A stretch of DNA of 22,250 bases from Asterionellopsis glacialis (taxonomy: Eukaryota; Bacillariophyta; Plagiogrammaphyceae; Rhaphoneidales; Asterionellopsidaceae), in the NCBI GenBank assembly GCA_014885115.2, contig WKLE02000629.1, positions 1,448 through 23,697 on the forward strand. Reading direction: 5' to 3'. The position numbers and the translations under genes were made by a program. This document shows, one piece after another, positions 8,646 through 19,622 of this stretch. The notes beneath the pieces were generated by a model, which saw only the letters and a program-made list of their open reading frames with translations, searched no databases and was not told where the DNA came from. Numbering within the stretch: position 1 is the first letter of the stretch; every line of letters starts with the position of its first letter.

Positions 8646-8779
8646 AGAAAGCGAACTTTGCAGAAACAGTCATCGAATCCCGTTGGATCTTTTCGCTTAG
8701 TCGAAGATTAATCATCGACCCATCTAGATTGACAAAAAGAATAGACCAGAGAATACTAACTAGTGTACGATAATTAAAA

Positions 8780-10364
8780 ATGGATACTACAAACGTTCCG
8801 ATTTTGGAGACCTTCAACGCAGCTGTGCGATCCGTCGGCACTGCTGGTACGATGGCCATGATGGGATTCTATCTTCATCGCAAAAAGTTTGTTACTCCTG
8901 AAGGAAAAAGTTCTCTTGCCCGGATATCACAGCAAGTGACTATTCCAGCATTTCTGTTTACGAAAATCATTTATTGCAATCAAGATCACATTAATGAACC
9001 CTGTCCCAGCATTACAGATAGTCTACGTCAAGTTTGGATATTGGCATTTTGGCCACTCTATGTAGTTTTCATGGGATTGATTGTCGGGGACGTTGCTGCT
9101 CGATGGTCCAAGACACCAGAATGGCAACGAAGAAGTGTTTTGGCTGCATGCGCCTTTGCGAATTCCACAGGGTTGCCCATCACTCTATTGGCAGTCATCC
9201 ACGGTAGTTACCCCGGAATGGTCGATCCTACAAACTTTTTGGCTGTATATCTATTGCTCTATCCGATTTTACAATGGGGCTTTGGAGGATGGTTATTGGC
9301 TCCAGCTGAACCCGAAGCTGATCCTATCGATGAAGCCCAATCTCATTCTGACGCATCTTCTACAGAAATTACTGAAATTAGCATTGAACAAGGATACGAT
9401 AGTATATCTAACACCCCCCTACATGGCCAGTCCATGACAATAAACGAAGATACACCCGCATTTGGTGGTATCCGTCATATACTCAACTTACCACGAGCTG
9501 ATTCTATTATGAGCTATAGTAGTATGCCTGAGATCCAAGCAGCTGAAAATATTATCAAGGAATTGTCGTTAGCGGATATGACGGCGTACCAAATGTCTTT
9601 AGACGAAGAATCTGCACTTCTCTATCCTTCTACGTCGCATGCTGGGCCTCTTGCTAACCCTCCAAATGATGTTGCACCAATAACGGAAGTAATGGTAAAG
9701 GTTGCCAAAAAGGGCTTACAACCTCCTGTGATTGCAGCAATCTTGGGATTGCTTGTAGCTTCAGTCGTCCCTTTCAGATCTCTGTTTGTCGATATGCATG
9801 ATCGTGATGGTGATGCTATTTTTGAGTGGCTCTATGATGGACTGTATGCGGTACGTTAAAATTGCTTCATCCTTCGGCACAATAAGTCAAGCTCCCGCCT
9901 TGTCCACTCAACTTTTGTTATTTTCTTCTTGTTTGTGACAATATTCTTGCTAACGACCATAGATTGGACAAGCGGCAGTGCCTATTAACATGATTATCTT
10001 GGGCATTAATTTGTCATTGACTTCACAGTCAAAGTCGTCATCTATGACCCCAGTCGCTCCTGAGACTATTAATGCCATTGTGATTGGCAAAATGATTGTT
10101 ATGCCAGTGATTGGAATTCTTTCGGTCTGTTTGTTGAAGGCTTATGTTCTTGATATCCCAGAAAGCATTGCTACTTCTTTTTACTTGGTCATGATGATTG
10201 TCTTTATTACTCCAACAGCTAACAATGTGATGGTGATGGTAGAATTAAGTGGTAGTGGCACTAAGGAAGGGATGGCTAGAATTATTGGATGGCAATATGC
10301 AGCTGCCCCAATATTGCTGAGTGTCAATGTAATGCTTGTTGTTTATGTTGCTCATCAAATGTAA
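8780..10364 (+). CDS. PIN/PILS-like membrane transporter (auxin efflux carrier family), two exons
   Basis: Exons 8780-9850 and 9963-10364 give 490 residues; the 112-base intron starts GTACGT, ends CATAG, and is phase 0. Joining makes GLYA-IGQAAVPINMIILG, the expected helix with the PINM motif of this family, which strongly supports the splice. The N-terminal half (about 12-175) has hydrophobic segments including QQVTIPAFLFTKI (51-63) and the conserved FANSTGLPITLLAV (127-139). A hydrophilic, Asp/Glu/Ser-rich loop spans about 175-305. The C-terminal half has QPPVIAAILGLLVASVVPF (314-332), the PINMIILG helix, and ITPTANNVMVM (439-449). Family members in plants export auxin or sit in the ER; the substrate in an alga is unknown. 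ATG 8780 has A at -3 and G at +4. A further product ending 9 bases into the intron would lack the last helices. Confidence 0.88.
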
Positions 10365-10439
10365 ACCCCGAAGAAAAAAAAAACACACACAATTTTGTAC
10401 TGTTTGTAAAATTTTAGGAGTACGGACATCCGGGGTCCA

Positions 10440-10445
10440 AATAAA
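10440..10445 (+). terminator. Poly(A) signal AATAAA of the PIN-like gene
   Basis: A canonical AATAAA lies 76 bases after the stop codon at 10364, the right place for 3' end formation of the transporter transcript. Confidence 0.45.
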
Positions 10446-10565
10446 TTAGTGTACTACTGAATCTCACATAGCTTTTTAGTCGCTCGAGTGCACGAAGAAA
10501 ATTTGACAACGGAAAACGAATGCACTCCAGGTCTGATAAAACGTAATACTAAATCAATTCTACTG

Positions 10566-10608
10566 NNNNNNNNNNNNNNNNNNNNNNNNNNNNNNNNNNN
10601 NNNNNNNN
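10566..10608. other. Assembly gap of 43 N
   Basis: Unknown bases separate the 3' regions of the PIN-like gene and the prolyl hydroxylase gene. Neither coding sequence is interrupted, since the nearest stop codon is at 10623. Confidence 0.99.
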
Positions 10609-10622
10609 TGTCAGTCTGTTCA

Positions 10623-12055
10623 TCATTGACAACCTTCCCTATTAGGAGTCTTGAAGTCTCTCATGTGCAACCAAGCATTTGCTCCGAATTTTGTTCCTTT
10701 CTCGACAGGCAATGCTTGATGCATTGTTCGTACATCTTTTTTATTCGGGTCTTCATCTAGAACGCTTGGCCAAATCAAAGCGCTGCCACGCTTGGGTTGT
10801 ACAGTTAATTTAAGATCTGGAAAGTCAGTACCTCCACCAGCCTCAACATCATTTAAATACAAGAAGACCGTGATTAACCGCACTCCTTGCCGGCGTTCAA
10901 GTTGGTGCGGAATGTAATCTTTGTTTAAAAATGCGAACATTGAGAAGACGGTAGAACACAGTAAGAACAAAATTAGGTTGGGGAGATGAAAAAGTAGCAG
11001 ATCACTCAGAGCGTAGATAGTATCTCACCATGGTGGGTGTGGTAATGCTGTCCAACTTCATACTTGAGTAACTGTAGAAATTCAGAGTTAGGCTCAGGAA
11101 TACCAGTGATATTTTCAATTCGTTGCATCACTCCTTGAGCAACAGGGTCTGTGTAACAGTCATGTTGACACCATGCATTCGTTGATGTACGTCCTTCATT
11201 GACATTGCTTTCAAATGTACCATCAAACTTCATTTTTCCAACATCCGAACTGCGTTTATACCCCTCAACATGACCAAGTTCAATTAGCTTTGTGCATTCA
11301 TCCTCTGTAACAAAATCATCAAGAACAACAACCCACGGTCCAATCTGATAATTCTCATCAGCACTACTATCATCCTGTTCCTTCGGATGTTCGGGACGAG
11401 ACAAAATTTTTGGCTTGTACTGTTTAAATTCTTCATCAGTCGTAATCCTTTCAAACATTTTGTTCAAGTCTCCAGGACCCATTGCATCCGGTAAGGAAGG
11501 GTCCAAAGGGCATCGGGATTCAAATGAGAGTTTTTCACAGGTTTGACAAGCAGGTGCGCATTGGATATTCATGTAACCAGGATTAGCTTGACATTCTCCA
11601 ATAAATTTCCAATAGCTACAATCTCTGTGTTGATTCTTGCAGTGAAGTTTAACTTTTTCAAGTTTGGGATCAACCATGACAACATCTTTCATGTACGTGT
11701 TGGTTTCATCGATCACTTGAAGAATGTCGGCTTTGTGTTCTTCCCGAATAAACTGCTCCTCTCCAAGGTCGATGCACCCTTGGCAAGACATTTTACAGTT
11801 TTTCGTCATCCAATCAGGATTCTTGGAACACTCACCAATCTCTGCCCAGAATTGGCAATTTTCGTGTTGATCCTTACACTTGTTTCCTTCCGTAGAATCC
11901 TCTTGATCATCAACTTCAATGACATTTCCACCATTTTGAGGCTGATCACGAGCACAAGTTCCGTCGACTGAACAAGTCTCTTCATCTTGAGTTCCCTTAG
12001 CAACGATTGCAAAAACTAGCAGCAGTAGTATCACCGACAGCTTGTGGGCAGCCAT
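10623..12055 (-). CDS. Secreted prolyl 4-hydroxylase with two ShK domains, two exons
   Basis: Exons 12055-11029 and 10918-10623 give 440 residues; the 110-base intron (GTGAGA to AAAG) is phase 1. The product should hydroxylate prolines using Fe(II), 2-oxoglutarate, ascorbate and O2 in the ER lumen. Residues 1-21 are a signal peptide (MAAHKLSVILLLLVFAIVAK). Two six-cysteine ShK domains follow: C60, C67, C76, C87, C91, C94 and C139, C146, C155, C166, C170, C173. The catalytic domain (about 238-440) has iron ligands H341 and D343 (THHDYIPHQ), LNDVEAGGGTDFP (364-376), PKRGSALIWPS (384-394), distal H409 (TMHQALPV) and the 2-oxoglutarate-binding K419 (KFGANAWLHMRDF). Splicing creates D343 from the split codon. 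There is no KDEL-like end. ShK domains usually follow the catalytic domain in animal and plant members; here both precede it. ATG context is A at -3, G at +4. Confidence 0.93.
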
Positions 12056-13318
12056 TTTGAGGTTCGTAAATATAATGAGTATCTTGATGTATCTTGAATA
12101 ACTTGAATAACTTGAATCCTTTGCTCCAAGCTGACGTCGCAGCGTTTTAACTGTGTTGACATGAAATGACTGCAGGGATAAACGGGGAAAGCCAGAAAAT
12201 TTATCCGTTGCGAAAGTTGAGAAGAGTGTTTCAGGTTCGCATTAATCTGTTGTAGAAATTTGCTGTCGACGGACAGGCGAAGTGTTGAATTTTTATCTAA
12301 TTTTCACCTCTTCAACTTTTGACGATTGACCTTGTGAAGGATAAGGGTAATCGCAACTTGTCGACTTGTTCTTTGGGATTCTTGCCTTGTTTCCACTTTT
12401 CTTTTTATTAAACTAGTCTAATATTGATCTCTCAAGGACCTCTAGGACCTGGGAACAGGACCTCTACATGAACCTAGGACCTACCGGTAGACACTAACGT
12501 ACTAGAAAAAGAGGACTACGATGCTCCTGAACATAGCTTTTATAAACAACAATGAAATACCTGGTAGGAGCTTATGAAGACCTACAGTCCATACATTGAA
12601 GTCATGGAAGAGGAATTGGTTTGTATCTAGATCAATCCAATTGCATTGGGCTTATGATTCTCATGAAGCTCGGAAAAGGACAATGTAATAGAAATAGGTG
12701 ACCAATCAATCAATTCTTGATTCACACCAAGGGATCACTCAATTAACTTCTAAAACATAATCATCATTATGCCTATACATAAATAATTTTATAAATGAAA
12801 TCTAAGAAACATTGGTATTATACTAATCTTTGGGAAGTTTTACCTCCACAAGTTTGCAAGTGACACTGAAGATCCACGAATTGCAGTTAAATACTTGCAC
12901 GCCTGTTATATTTGTTGCTCAGACGTACAAGCAAATCCAATGGCGTCAGGGCACGTTCTATGTATGTGCTTGAATATCAAGAAATCATGCTAACCCTCAA
13001 TTTTGTCTTGTGATATTTTTCCGAATATATTTACAACCGCACGACTCGTAGAGCTGATTAAAATTCAATCCACGATATTTGTAGGGTAACTTTCTTTCTT
13101 GATTATCAAATGAAAGGAGGAAGTAGGAGAATCTGAATGTTGTTATGAAAATTGATCTTGATCGAGATGGCGGTGACACAATCATGAATTTTGAACGATC
13201 GTATTCCAATATCAGTCTTTATAGCAGCCTTTCTCTATCATGAAACAAAGCCATAACAAGACATGGACCCACGATCCAATCGTTTGATCCATGTCGATGC
13301 ATATCTTTTGTATCAAGG
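12056..13318. other. Upstream region of the prolyl hydroxylase gene, no gene seen
   Basis: A 9-base tandem repeat (unit CTTGAATAA, nearly three copies) sits at 12093-12117, about 40-60 bases upstream of the hydroxylase start codon. Four copies of AGGACC lie within 12435-12481. No coding frame with a true start is convincing. Confidence 0.5.
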
Positions 13319-13609
13319 TTACACCCGAACCAATTCATAGGCTTTTTCTAAACTTTGCTCTAGGCTTTGCTCCATTCCGACTTCCCCCTCCATGTCATTG
13401 TCGGTACCGGCATCCATATCTATTTGGCCCTGAAAATTGAAGGATCCGTTCAGGATCAACTTGATGGCAATCGACCAATCTGAGTTTGAGATTGTAGAAG
13501 ATGTATGACTGACCAAATCGTTCATAGTAGAGTTGACCATATTTGAAATACTTGGATCAATGCGCGCCATCGACAGGTTGGATGAATGATTGTACTTGTC
13601 TCGCTTCAT
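13319..13609 (-). CDS. Possible small acidic protein, unknown function
   Basis: A true ATG at 13609 opens 96 codons. The product is hydrophilic with Ser/Asn/Met-rich sequence, an acidic middle (DMDAGTDNDMEGEVG) and a short internal repeat, EQSL-EQSL, near the C-terminus. No signal peptide, membrane segment or known motif is visible. The length is not much above chance for this base composition, so it may be spurious. Confidence 0.3.
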   Translation of the reverse strand: MKRDKYNHSSNLSMARIDPSISNMVNSTMNDLVSHTSSTISNSDWSIAIKLILNGSFNFQGQIDMDAGTDNDMEGEVGMEQSLEQSLEKAYELVRV

Positions 13610-16039
13610 GGTTGATATTTTCTTGACTAGGATATGATTCTAGCTGTTCGTTGAATTGTTTCTAATATAGGATTCGTATCTTGTAGATGTGCGTACAAAT
13701 GTTCTGGGTTTCGCCAAACGAAAAAAATATGAGAAATGTTTCGGGAGAGAAGTTTATTTTCAGTAATTCCTTATACGTAGCACAGGCAGGTACCACCGGT
13801 ACCTGATAAACACAGGATCTTGGGCCAGTTTCAGTTAGGATCTACTTACCGTGCCTAGGTAACGTACCTTTCACAGCTGATTGGCTATAGTATGGCTCTT
13901 CAACTGACAATACCTCTGTCATGTAAACTAAATTATTCATATCCGTCAATTTTTTACCAATCCATATTTACTTCCAGGCAGGTAGGACCCTAGAGAACTA
14001 TAATCACCTATTATTGGTTATTGAGATTTAGGCGTTGACCGATTGATTCATATGGTAGGAACAAGATCTACATAAAATCACTATTAATTGACTCAAATAG
14101 CGGAGGATTAAAATTATAGACCTTACCCGGTATTTCATCACAGTAGTCGGCGATGGTTGATTCTTACGATCTTTAAAAAATTAGCATAGTAAAAAGTGGT
14201 GGGTTCGTACTGTATGTGTTTCACAGATATTTGATATTCGTTGAACGGATGGTATACTGTATCGAGTTATTATCTACCCTCATTTAGTGAAACTAACCCC
14301 TTCAAATAATCAGCGGTGTCCGACCGCCTCTTTCACCAAAATTTTACTATCAACTTCTATAATGTATCTGCGGTAGTTTGTATATACACAGATCAAGATC
14401 CTCTCAATGGTTTCATACTTAGTAGTATTCCTGGTACAAATTGCTACGTTTTGTAGCATTCCAGTTTTACTACTAAATTATTCTCTTTTTCTATTATGTG
14501 ACATGATTGAGTGTATCTCAAAAAAATCCAAAGTTCAAAACTAGGATAATGTTGAGATCTGCGAAAGAATAAAAACTTGATGGGTCTTGATTTCAGCTCG
14601 CCATTTTTTTGCTTGTCTATTGAAAAGATGCGATACTATCATTTCGAAACTCTACGGGTACCTCTGGTAAGCCAGAAAAAATAGAGAACCTGATTGTTTT
14701 CGTCTCTAGTTGTAGTCCTTCATGATAATATATGTCTGCTTATCTCGTTTGAACACGACGGATTGATTTCTCACTTTCTGGGAAAGTATGAGAGACACTT
14801 CTTCTTCGATAAACTGACAACTAACATTAGTAAACACAACATGAAACCTGTTTGAAAGTATGGTTAAGTGCATAGCAGTATAAAAGATGATACGGACAAT
14901 CGTCTACATATATTGTTGCATTTTGAAGTAACCATAAATTCAAATGATGTTTGGATTTAAAATAATAATCCAATAAACGTTGATGCTGTAGGTAGTCATG
15001 CATGCTTTGGTGAATGTTAAAAAAAACTAAGCATATACAAGACAAACAACTCACTTGAACTCACATACACATTACTTCAATGCCATACGCCACGTATCTT
15101 CGGGACATTTATTTCACAAGATTTCAATTTATACAGCATTTTTAGGAAAAAATAATAATAATTCACAAATATTTCGACCTAGATCCAGTTGTGTTTCTCT
15201 ACACAGACTTTTCGAACCATGCTCTAGCACTAACCTTAGATGTCGTACCCAATCTCTCAACAAACGTGAACCACTTTCGTTGGCGCCATGCTGAATCATA
15301 TTAATACCCAGCATTCATCGGAGTCTTACGATAATGGAAAGGCTAGTAAAAAGAAGGAATAAATTATTTTAAGATCTTTTTATTACTACTGAACACTAGC
15401 AGCTGACGTCCTTCATAATAGAGGCTAGAGAGAGCCCAGTTTGAAGTTAAGCAAAAAAAAAAGATGAGAAGATCTGAAAGACATCTGTACAGCTGCGGAT
15501 CTTGGTATTAATAATAATTTCTATCTAACACATGACGGAAACCACTTTTATTGGATGACATTTTTAACAGGTTCTTTTCTGATAAGTCGTATTCTGTTCT
15601 TCTACGTCGTCGGAATCCAACGTCAGCGAATCATTTTCCATGGTGACTTCAGCAGCAGCTGTCAGTCTGTAGTCAGTAAACACCGTACAGTATGTACGAG
15701 AACCTACGGAGACTGTTAGACCCTCCGCACTCTGATACAGCCAAGTCGAGTATGTAAGAGAATTACCTTACGTACATACAGTACCGTAGGTACACTACCT
15801 GTGGCTCGGAATTTCTGTGTTCTCCTTCCGGACTCACTAATCAGGATTGGGTGAATCTCGATAAATACATCTCGAAGAATGCTCAGATCCATCAGTGCAC
15901 TGCCACCTCCTCACACCTCACTCTGAACATTTCTTCTCCATCACACGCACTGCAAGGAAAATACAAACTAGGCAAAGACTGCTGCCAACAAACACACAGA
16001 CGAGGCATCAGTTAGTTTGTTCCTAATAGCTATTCGACG
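13610..16039. other. Long intergenic region, upstream of the NAD kinase gene
   Basis: About 2.4 kb with no convincing gene. Short open frames at 14827-15054 and 15055-15294 begin at non-ATG codons; one at 15129-15314 (minus) has an ATG but only 61 codons and no motif. The stretch 15670-15800 is rich in GTAC-containing words (GTATGTACG, CGTACATAC, GTACCGTAGGTAC). A roughly 45-base piece near 15165-15215 resembles 19950-20005 (GACCTAGATCCAGT versus GACCTCGATCCAGT, both followed by ACAGACT), possibly two old copies of one repeat. The last 150 bases before 16040 are rich in CA and CT, consistent with a leader. Confidence 0.45.
13787..13805. repeat. Perfect inverted repeat CAGGTACC-3-GGTACCTG
   Basis: Two 8-base arms with a three-base spacer (ACC) form a near-palindrome that contains two GGTACC sites. 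It could be a binding site for a dimeric factor or a small stem. It belongs to the same motif family that is dense at 20094-20696. Confidence 0.6.
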
Positions 16040-16239
16040 ATGGTTTCACATATGCTCTTGAGTCTACTGGTCGTCACTACCAGTGCAATATTGTTTGTAA
16101 ATGGATTATCACAACCAAATCCAAATTATATGAGACATGCGTTTCGTTTGTCGAGTAAAGCCGATATATCATCGGATGCGACAACATCGATGCCGTCAAC
16201 GACACCAGAAGAATCTCCTATCACCAATGACTTGAATGA

Positions 16240-16270
<31 letters not shown>

Positions 16271-17969
16271 AATGGATCTACCAATGAAATTTCCAGTACT
16301 CCAATTAAAAAAAAGTCAGCAGCGACGAAAAGTCACAAAAACAACAATAATAACAATAACGCAAATCAAAAACACCGTAAAATGCAACTCATGTGGTGTG
16401 GTCCTGAAGAATGTCGTGATGTTATCCGTGAACGTGTTGTGGGTGATCATAATCATATAGAATTTGTGGGTCCTGCAACTGGTCAAGTTTGTTATACTTG
16501 GTCTGACAACAGCAAACTATTAGGCGAGGGCGACGGCGACGACAATGAAAAGGAGACAACCAAAGAGGAAGAAGAAGCAACATCGTATTCGTCTGTCTTG
16601 CTCTTAATTCGTCCAAATGATGATGAACTTCTTCAAATCGCTGCTGATGCAGTGAAGGAGTTAACGTCATGTGGAATTCAAATGCTTTTGGCACCAGATG
16701 TGGCTGAAAAAATAAAACAGAACTTTGGTGTAGATGATAATGAAGATATGATCAAATTATTTGAACCTCGGGAATATCCTGGCTTTGGTGAAAATTTATC
16801 CAATAGTGCTAGCGATGGCCAAGTGATTGACGTTGGATTTGAATCTCATAATACTTACGAAGGTCCTGATCCTGATTTGATTTGTACCTTGGGTGGTGAT
16901 GGACTTTTGATGCATGCTGGCACGATGTTTCCAGGTAAGGTGACTTTTTCGCTTTTTTGGGGGGGGGATCTGGGCAACGCATTTCGATATCTTTCATTTT
17001 TGAGATCTTTTTTTTTTCTCTTCTCTTTTTGGTACAATCTTGAATGGAGTCTTTTGGAATTTTATTCTCGCTAATCTTTGTCCTTTTTCTAATTGGTTCA
17101 CTTTGGCTGTTTTTACTTGTTTTGCAGGTCCTGTACCACCCATACTGTGTATTGCTGGTGGAAGCTTAGGATTTTTGACACCCTTTGGAAGAGAAGAGAT
17201 GACTGATACCATTCAAATATCACTTGGCTTTCTTCAGGGAGATGATAACAACGAGAGTGGTAACGAACGAATGTACGATGGTACAGAAATGAAACCAATA
17301 TATACTCCGATCCATCACAATACTAATGCTGGGTTTTGTGGAGGTGGATACGATGACTTTCATCAAACATCAGAAACAGAAGGAGAAACGAGCAAACCAA
17401 AGTTTTCATTTGGATTGGGTAACAGAGTTTGTTTGTCCATGCGAATGAGATTAGATTGTCGTGTGATTGACCGAGATGGGAACTTGCGTTCTCGGTATAA
17501 TGTGTTGAACGAAGTTGTCATTGATCGAGGAAGTAGTCCATACCTTGCAGCTCTGGAATGTTTCTGTGACGATGTACATCTAACGACTGTACAAGCAGAT
17601 GGGATTATATTTGCAACTCCCACAGGATCTACAGCGTATTCCATGGCGGCTGGGGGATCGGTAGTACACCCAGCTGTACCAGCAATTCTTGTGACTCCCA
17701 TTTGTCCGCATGTGTTGAGCTTTAGATCTATGGTGTTTCCGGACCATGTTGTGTTACGCTGCTTTGTCCCTGACGATGCACGATCAGATGCGTCAGTGTC
17801 ATTTGATGGAAAATGTAGAAAACTGCTACATAGGGGCGATAGCGTTCAAATCCAAATGAGTGCATATCCTGTGCCAACGATTAATCGTGTAGATCATTCT
17901 TCCGATTGGCTCAACAGCTTGAAGAATAATTTCAACTTCAACTCAAGAGCAAGGCAAAAACCACTCTAA
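16040..17969 (+). CDS. NAD kinase, plant plastid (NADK2-like) type, two exons
   Basis: Exons 16040-16934 and 17128-17969 give 578 residues; the 193-base intron (GTAAGG to TTTGCAG) is phase 1. The enzyme phosphorylates NAD to NADP. Residues 1-22 are a signal peptide (LLSLLVVTTSAILFVNG), followed by a Ser/Thr/Asn-rich linker, so import into the complex plastid is likely; the junction NG-LSQP is only a weak ASAF-like site. Two Asn tracts are at 68-78 and 101-107. Catalytic motifs: LGGDGLLMHAG (284-294), GGSLGFLTPF (309-318), NEVVIDRGSSPYL (426-438), TPTGSTAYSMAAGG (462-475), PICPHVLSFR (489-498), SFDGK (523-527). The intron joins MFP-GPVPP, as expected. A variable insert of about 70 residues lies at 333-400. 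The usual T after GGDG is L, and the usual Asn before GSLGFL is absent. The C-terminal part closely follows plant NADK2 from memory. Confidence 0.92.
16241..16273 (+). repeat. AAT microsatellite inside the NAD kinase coding sequence
   Basis: Two AAT, one AAA and eight AAT codons in phase encode an Asn tract at residues 68-78. Length change by triplets would only change the number of Asn in the linker. A second, less pure Asn tract made of AAC and AAT codons lies at about 16340-16360. Confidence 0.9.
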
Positions 17970-17996
17970 AGGTAAAAAATTGTGTATAGCGCCACA

Positions 17997-18269
17997 ATGG
18001 TAAAACACGGTACTGGAGGCCCCATGGAAAGCACCAGAAATACTAAAAAGCTGAACAAACCTTACGGAACTTTCCTTTCAAGCTTAGCATGGGTATGGAT
18101 CGTTTCGAATATCTATATAAGCCTTAAGAACTTCCCACAGCTTGGCGAAGATGGCTGTTGGTTAGAAATACATGATGGTGCAGCTAATGTTGAATGCTTG
18201 ACACAATACGCCAACAAGCCGCCCTACAAAACTGGTGAGTGTTTTCAAAACCATACGCAACAAACTTGA
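17997..18269 (+). CDS. Possible small membrane protein gene or first exon, unknown function
   Basis: The first ATG is at 17997, only 27 bases after the NAD kinase stop codon. Read through, it gives 90 residues; a consensus donor (G-GTGAGT) after residue 80 at 18235 suggests that it continues in a later exon. The sequence has a basic N-terminus (MESTRNTKKLNKPYG), one hydrophobic segment (TFLSSLAWVWIVSNIYISL, about 25-43) and a cysteine-containing part (GEDGCWLEIHDGAANVECL, 50-68). A frame at about 18515-18688 could supply the rest (acceptor GATAG), ending in NIDTNTCTTI, but this join is speculative. It may instead be part of the NAD kinase 3' untranslated region. No family recognised. Confidence 0.35.
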   Translation: MVKHGTGGPMESTRNTKKLNKPYGTFLSSLAWVWIVSNIYISLKNFPQLGEDGCWLEIHDGAANVECLTQYANKPPYKTGECFQNHTQQT

Positions 18270-18785
18270 TCATAACATAAGCTCCAAAAATGAAAGCTGT
18301 GGGCAGTCTGAAAAGCTATTCATGCACACTTGCGGTGCTGTCAATAATAATATAGAAAGGCATCGTTTCTATACTGTACATACATGTTGCAAATACCCCC
18401 TGTAGTGCAATAGCCACTTTTCAAGCTTTAGTGCCTGTTGATATACTCCGTCCATTCACACAGTAGCTCAGCCAATAGTACCATAGGTTGGCTTCCTGCA
18501 AAATTGCAAAGATAGTTTTGAGTTTAAACTTCATAAAAATATTTCTTTTCCTAAACTACACTTATAACGTAACTTGTGAAGGAGGCGTAACGTTAATAGC
18601 CGCGTCAAAAAATCACCTGTCAGTCTTTGCCAAAATAGAACCAAAACACCTCCAAAATATAGACACCAACACCTGCACAACAATCTAAATGTTCCAGTTT
18701 GCAGACATACCCCTCCCTCTGCTAACTTCATCAAAAATTTCTTCTAACAAACGAGATTTATATGTATGGGAATATATTTACATCT
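18270..18785. other. Intergenic or intronic stretch, no firm gene
   Basis: Besides the speculative second exon of the small gene ending near 18688, nothing stands out. It also contains the 3' region of the minus-strand arrestin-like gene that ends at 18786. No clear poly(A) signal was found. Confidence 0.4.
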
Positions 18786-19622
18786 CTAGGCAACACTTGG
18801 AATTGTAGGATGTGGCGATGCAGCAACTGCTAGAGGAGTATCGCGAACCACTACCAACCTTTCTCCAATATCACCTGGCAAACGAACTCTAAGTTTGTAC
18901 TGCAAAAGAGAAGCGTTGGAACATGAAAAGTGAGAAAACATGTTAGTTTCATTGAAATATAATGAACAGGGTTGTAGATGCTCATCCTGGAGCTCTTGTT
19001 TATATAGTCAAGAGTGGCGTTTGATTTACTCACACTGGTGCTTTTATTAGATCTCTTGGGAGCAACTCTTGTTAGACCGTGTCGACCAGATACGGACAGT
19101 CCCGGATCTTTCACTATGGTACTCGGCGCAAGGGAATTCGACAACTCGAAATGAAACGGAAGCTCGTAATTACCTGGTTTAATGTAATTCTTGAACTGTG
19201 CAATCTTTGTTTTATATACAAGTTTGGTCTGTTTCGAGACTTGTGCATGTTTGAGGAAAGTTGATTCCTCTTCTTGGAGCAACTCAAGTCCGAGATGTGT
19301 TCCACGTATTGTTCTAGTAACAGTCAAGTAAATTTTTCCTTGCATTACTGATCCAGCTGTAATCGTTGGACTTTCACCTATCGTTATTTGGAAGGAGGGA
19401 GGGAAGACAAGAAAACAAGAGTTCAACACAAAAACTTTTGAATGTGAGATTGCGGAATAGAAAAATAAGCTACTGTACAAGGGTTTACGAGAAATCGACT
19501 TTGTTAGTCACAACTCGACAATTCTTACCCTGTTTCATAATCGACGGCCACTCATCGAATTCTTCGTCAAGCACAATGGAAAGGTTGTAACTAGGACTCC
19601 GTCTACCCCTTTTAAAGAACAT
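18786..19622 (-). CDS. Arrestin-fold protein made of an N-domain only, three exons
   Basis: Exons 19622-19529, 19377-19034 and 18899-18786 give 183 residues. Introns are 151 bases (GTAAGA to GATAG, phase 1) and 134 bases (GTGAGT to TTTGCAG, phase 0). The product reads as an arrestin N-domain: SYNLSIVLDEE (11-21), SPTITAGSVMQGKIYLTVTR (34-53), THLGLELLQEEES (58-70), FKNYIKPGNYELPFHFEL (93-110), APSTIV (115-120) and, after the second intron, YKLRVRLPGD (147-156). PG.YELPF.FELS and the YKLRVRL strand are the hallmark blocks; both introns must be removed to obtain start and end. Such proteins act as cargo adaptors in endocytosis or sorting. The usual second (C) domain is missing: the frame stops 27 residues after the YKLRVRL strand. 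A 26-residue basic insert (121-146) separates the last two strands. Confidence 0.8.

Noticed and set aside
12997..13209. Minus-strand frame of 70 codons
   Set aside because: It begins at TTG and its first ATG leaves about 60 residues without motif.
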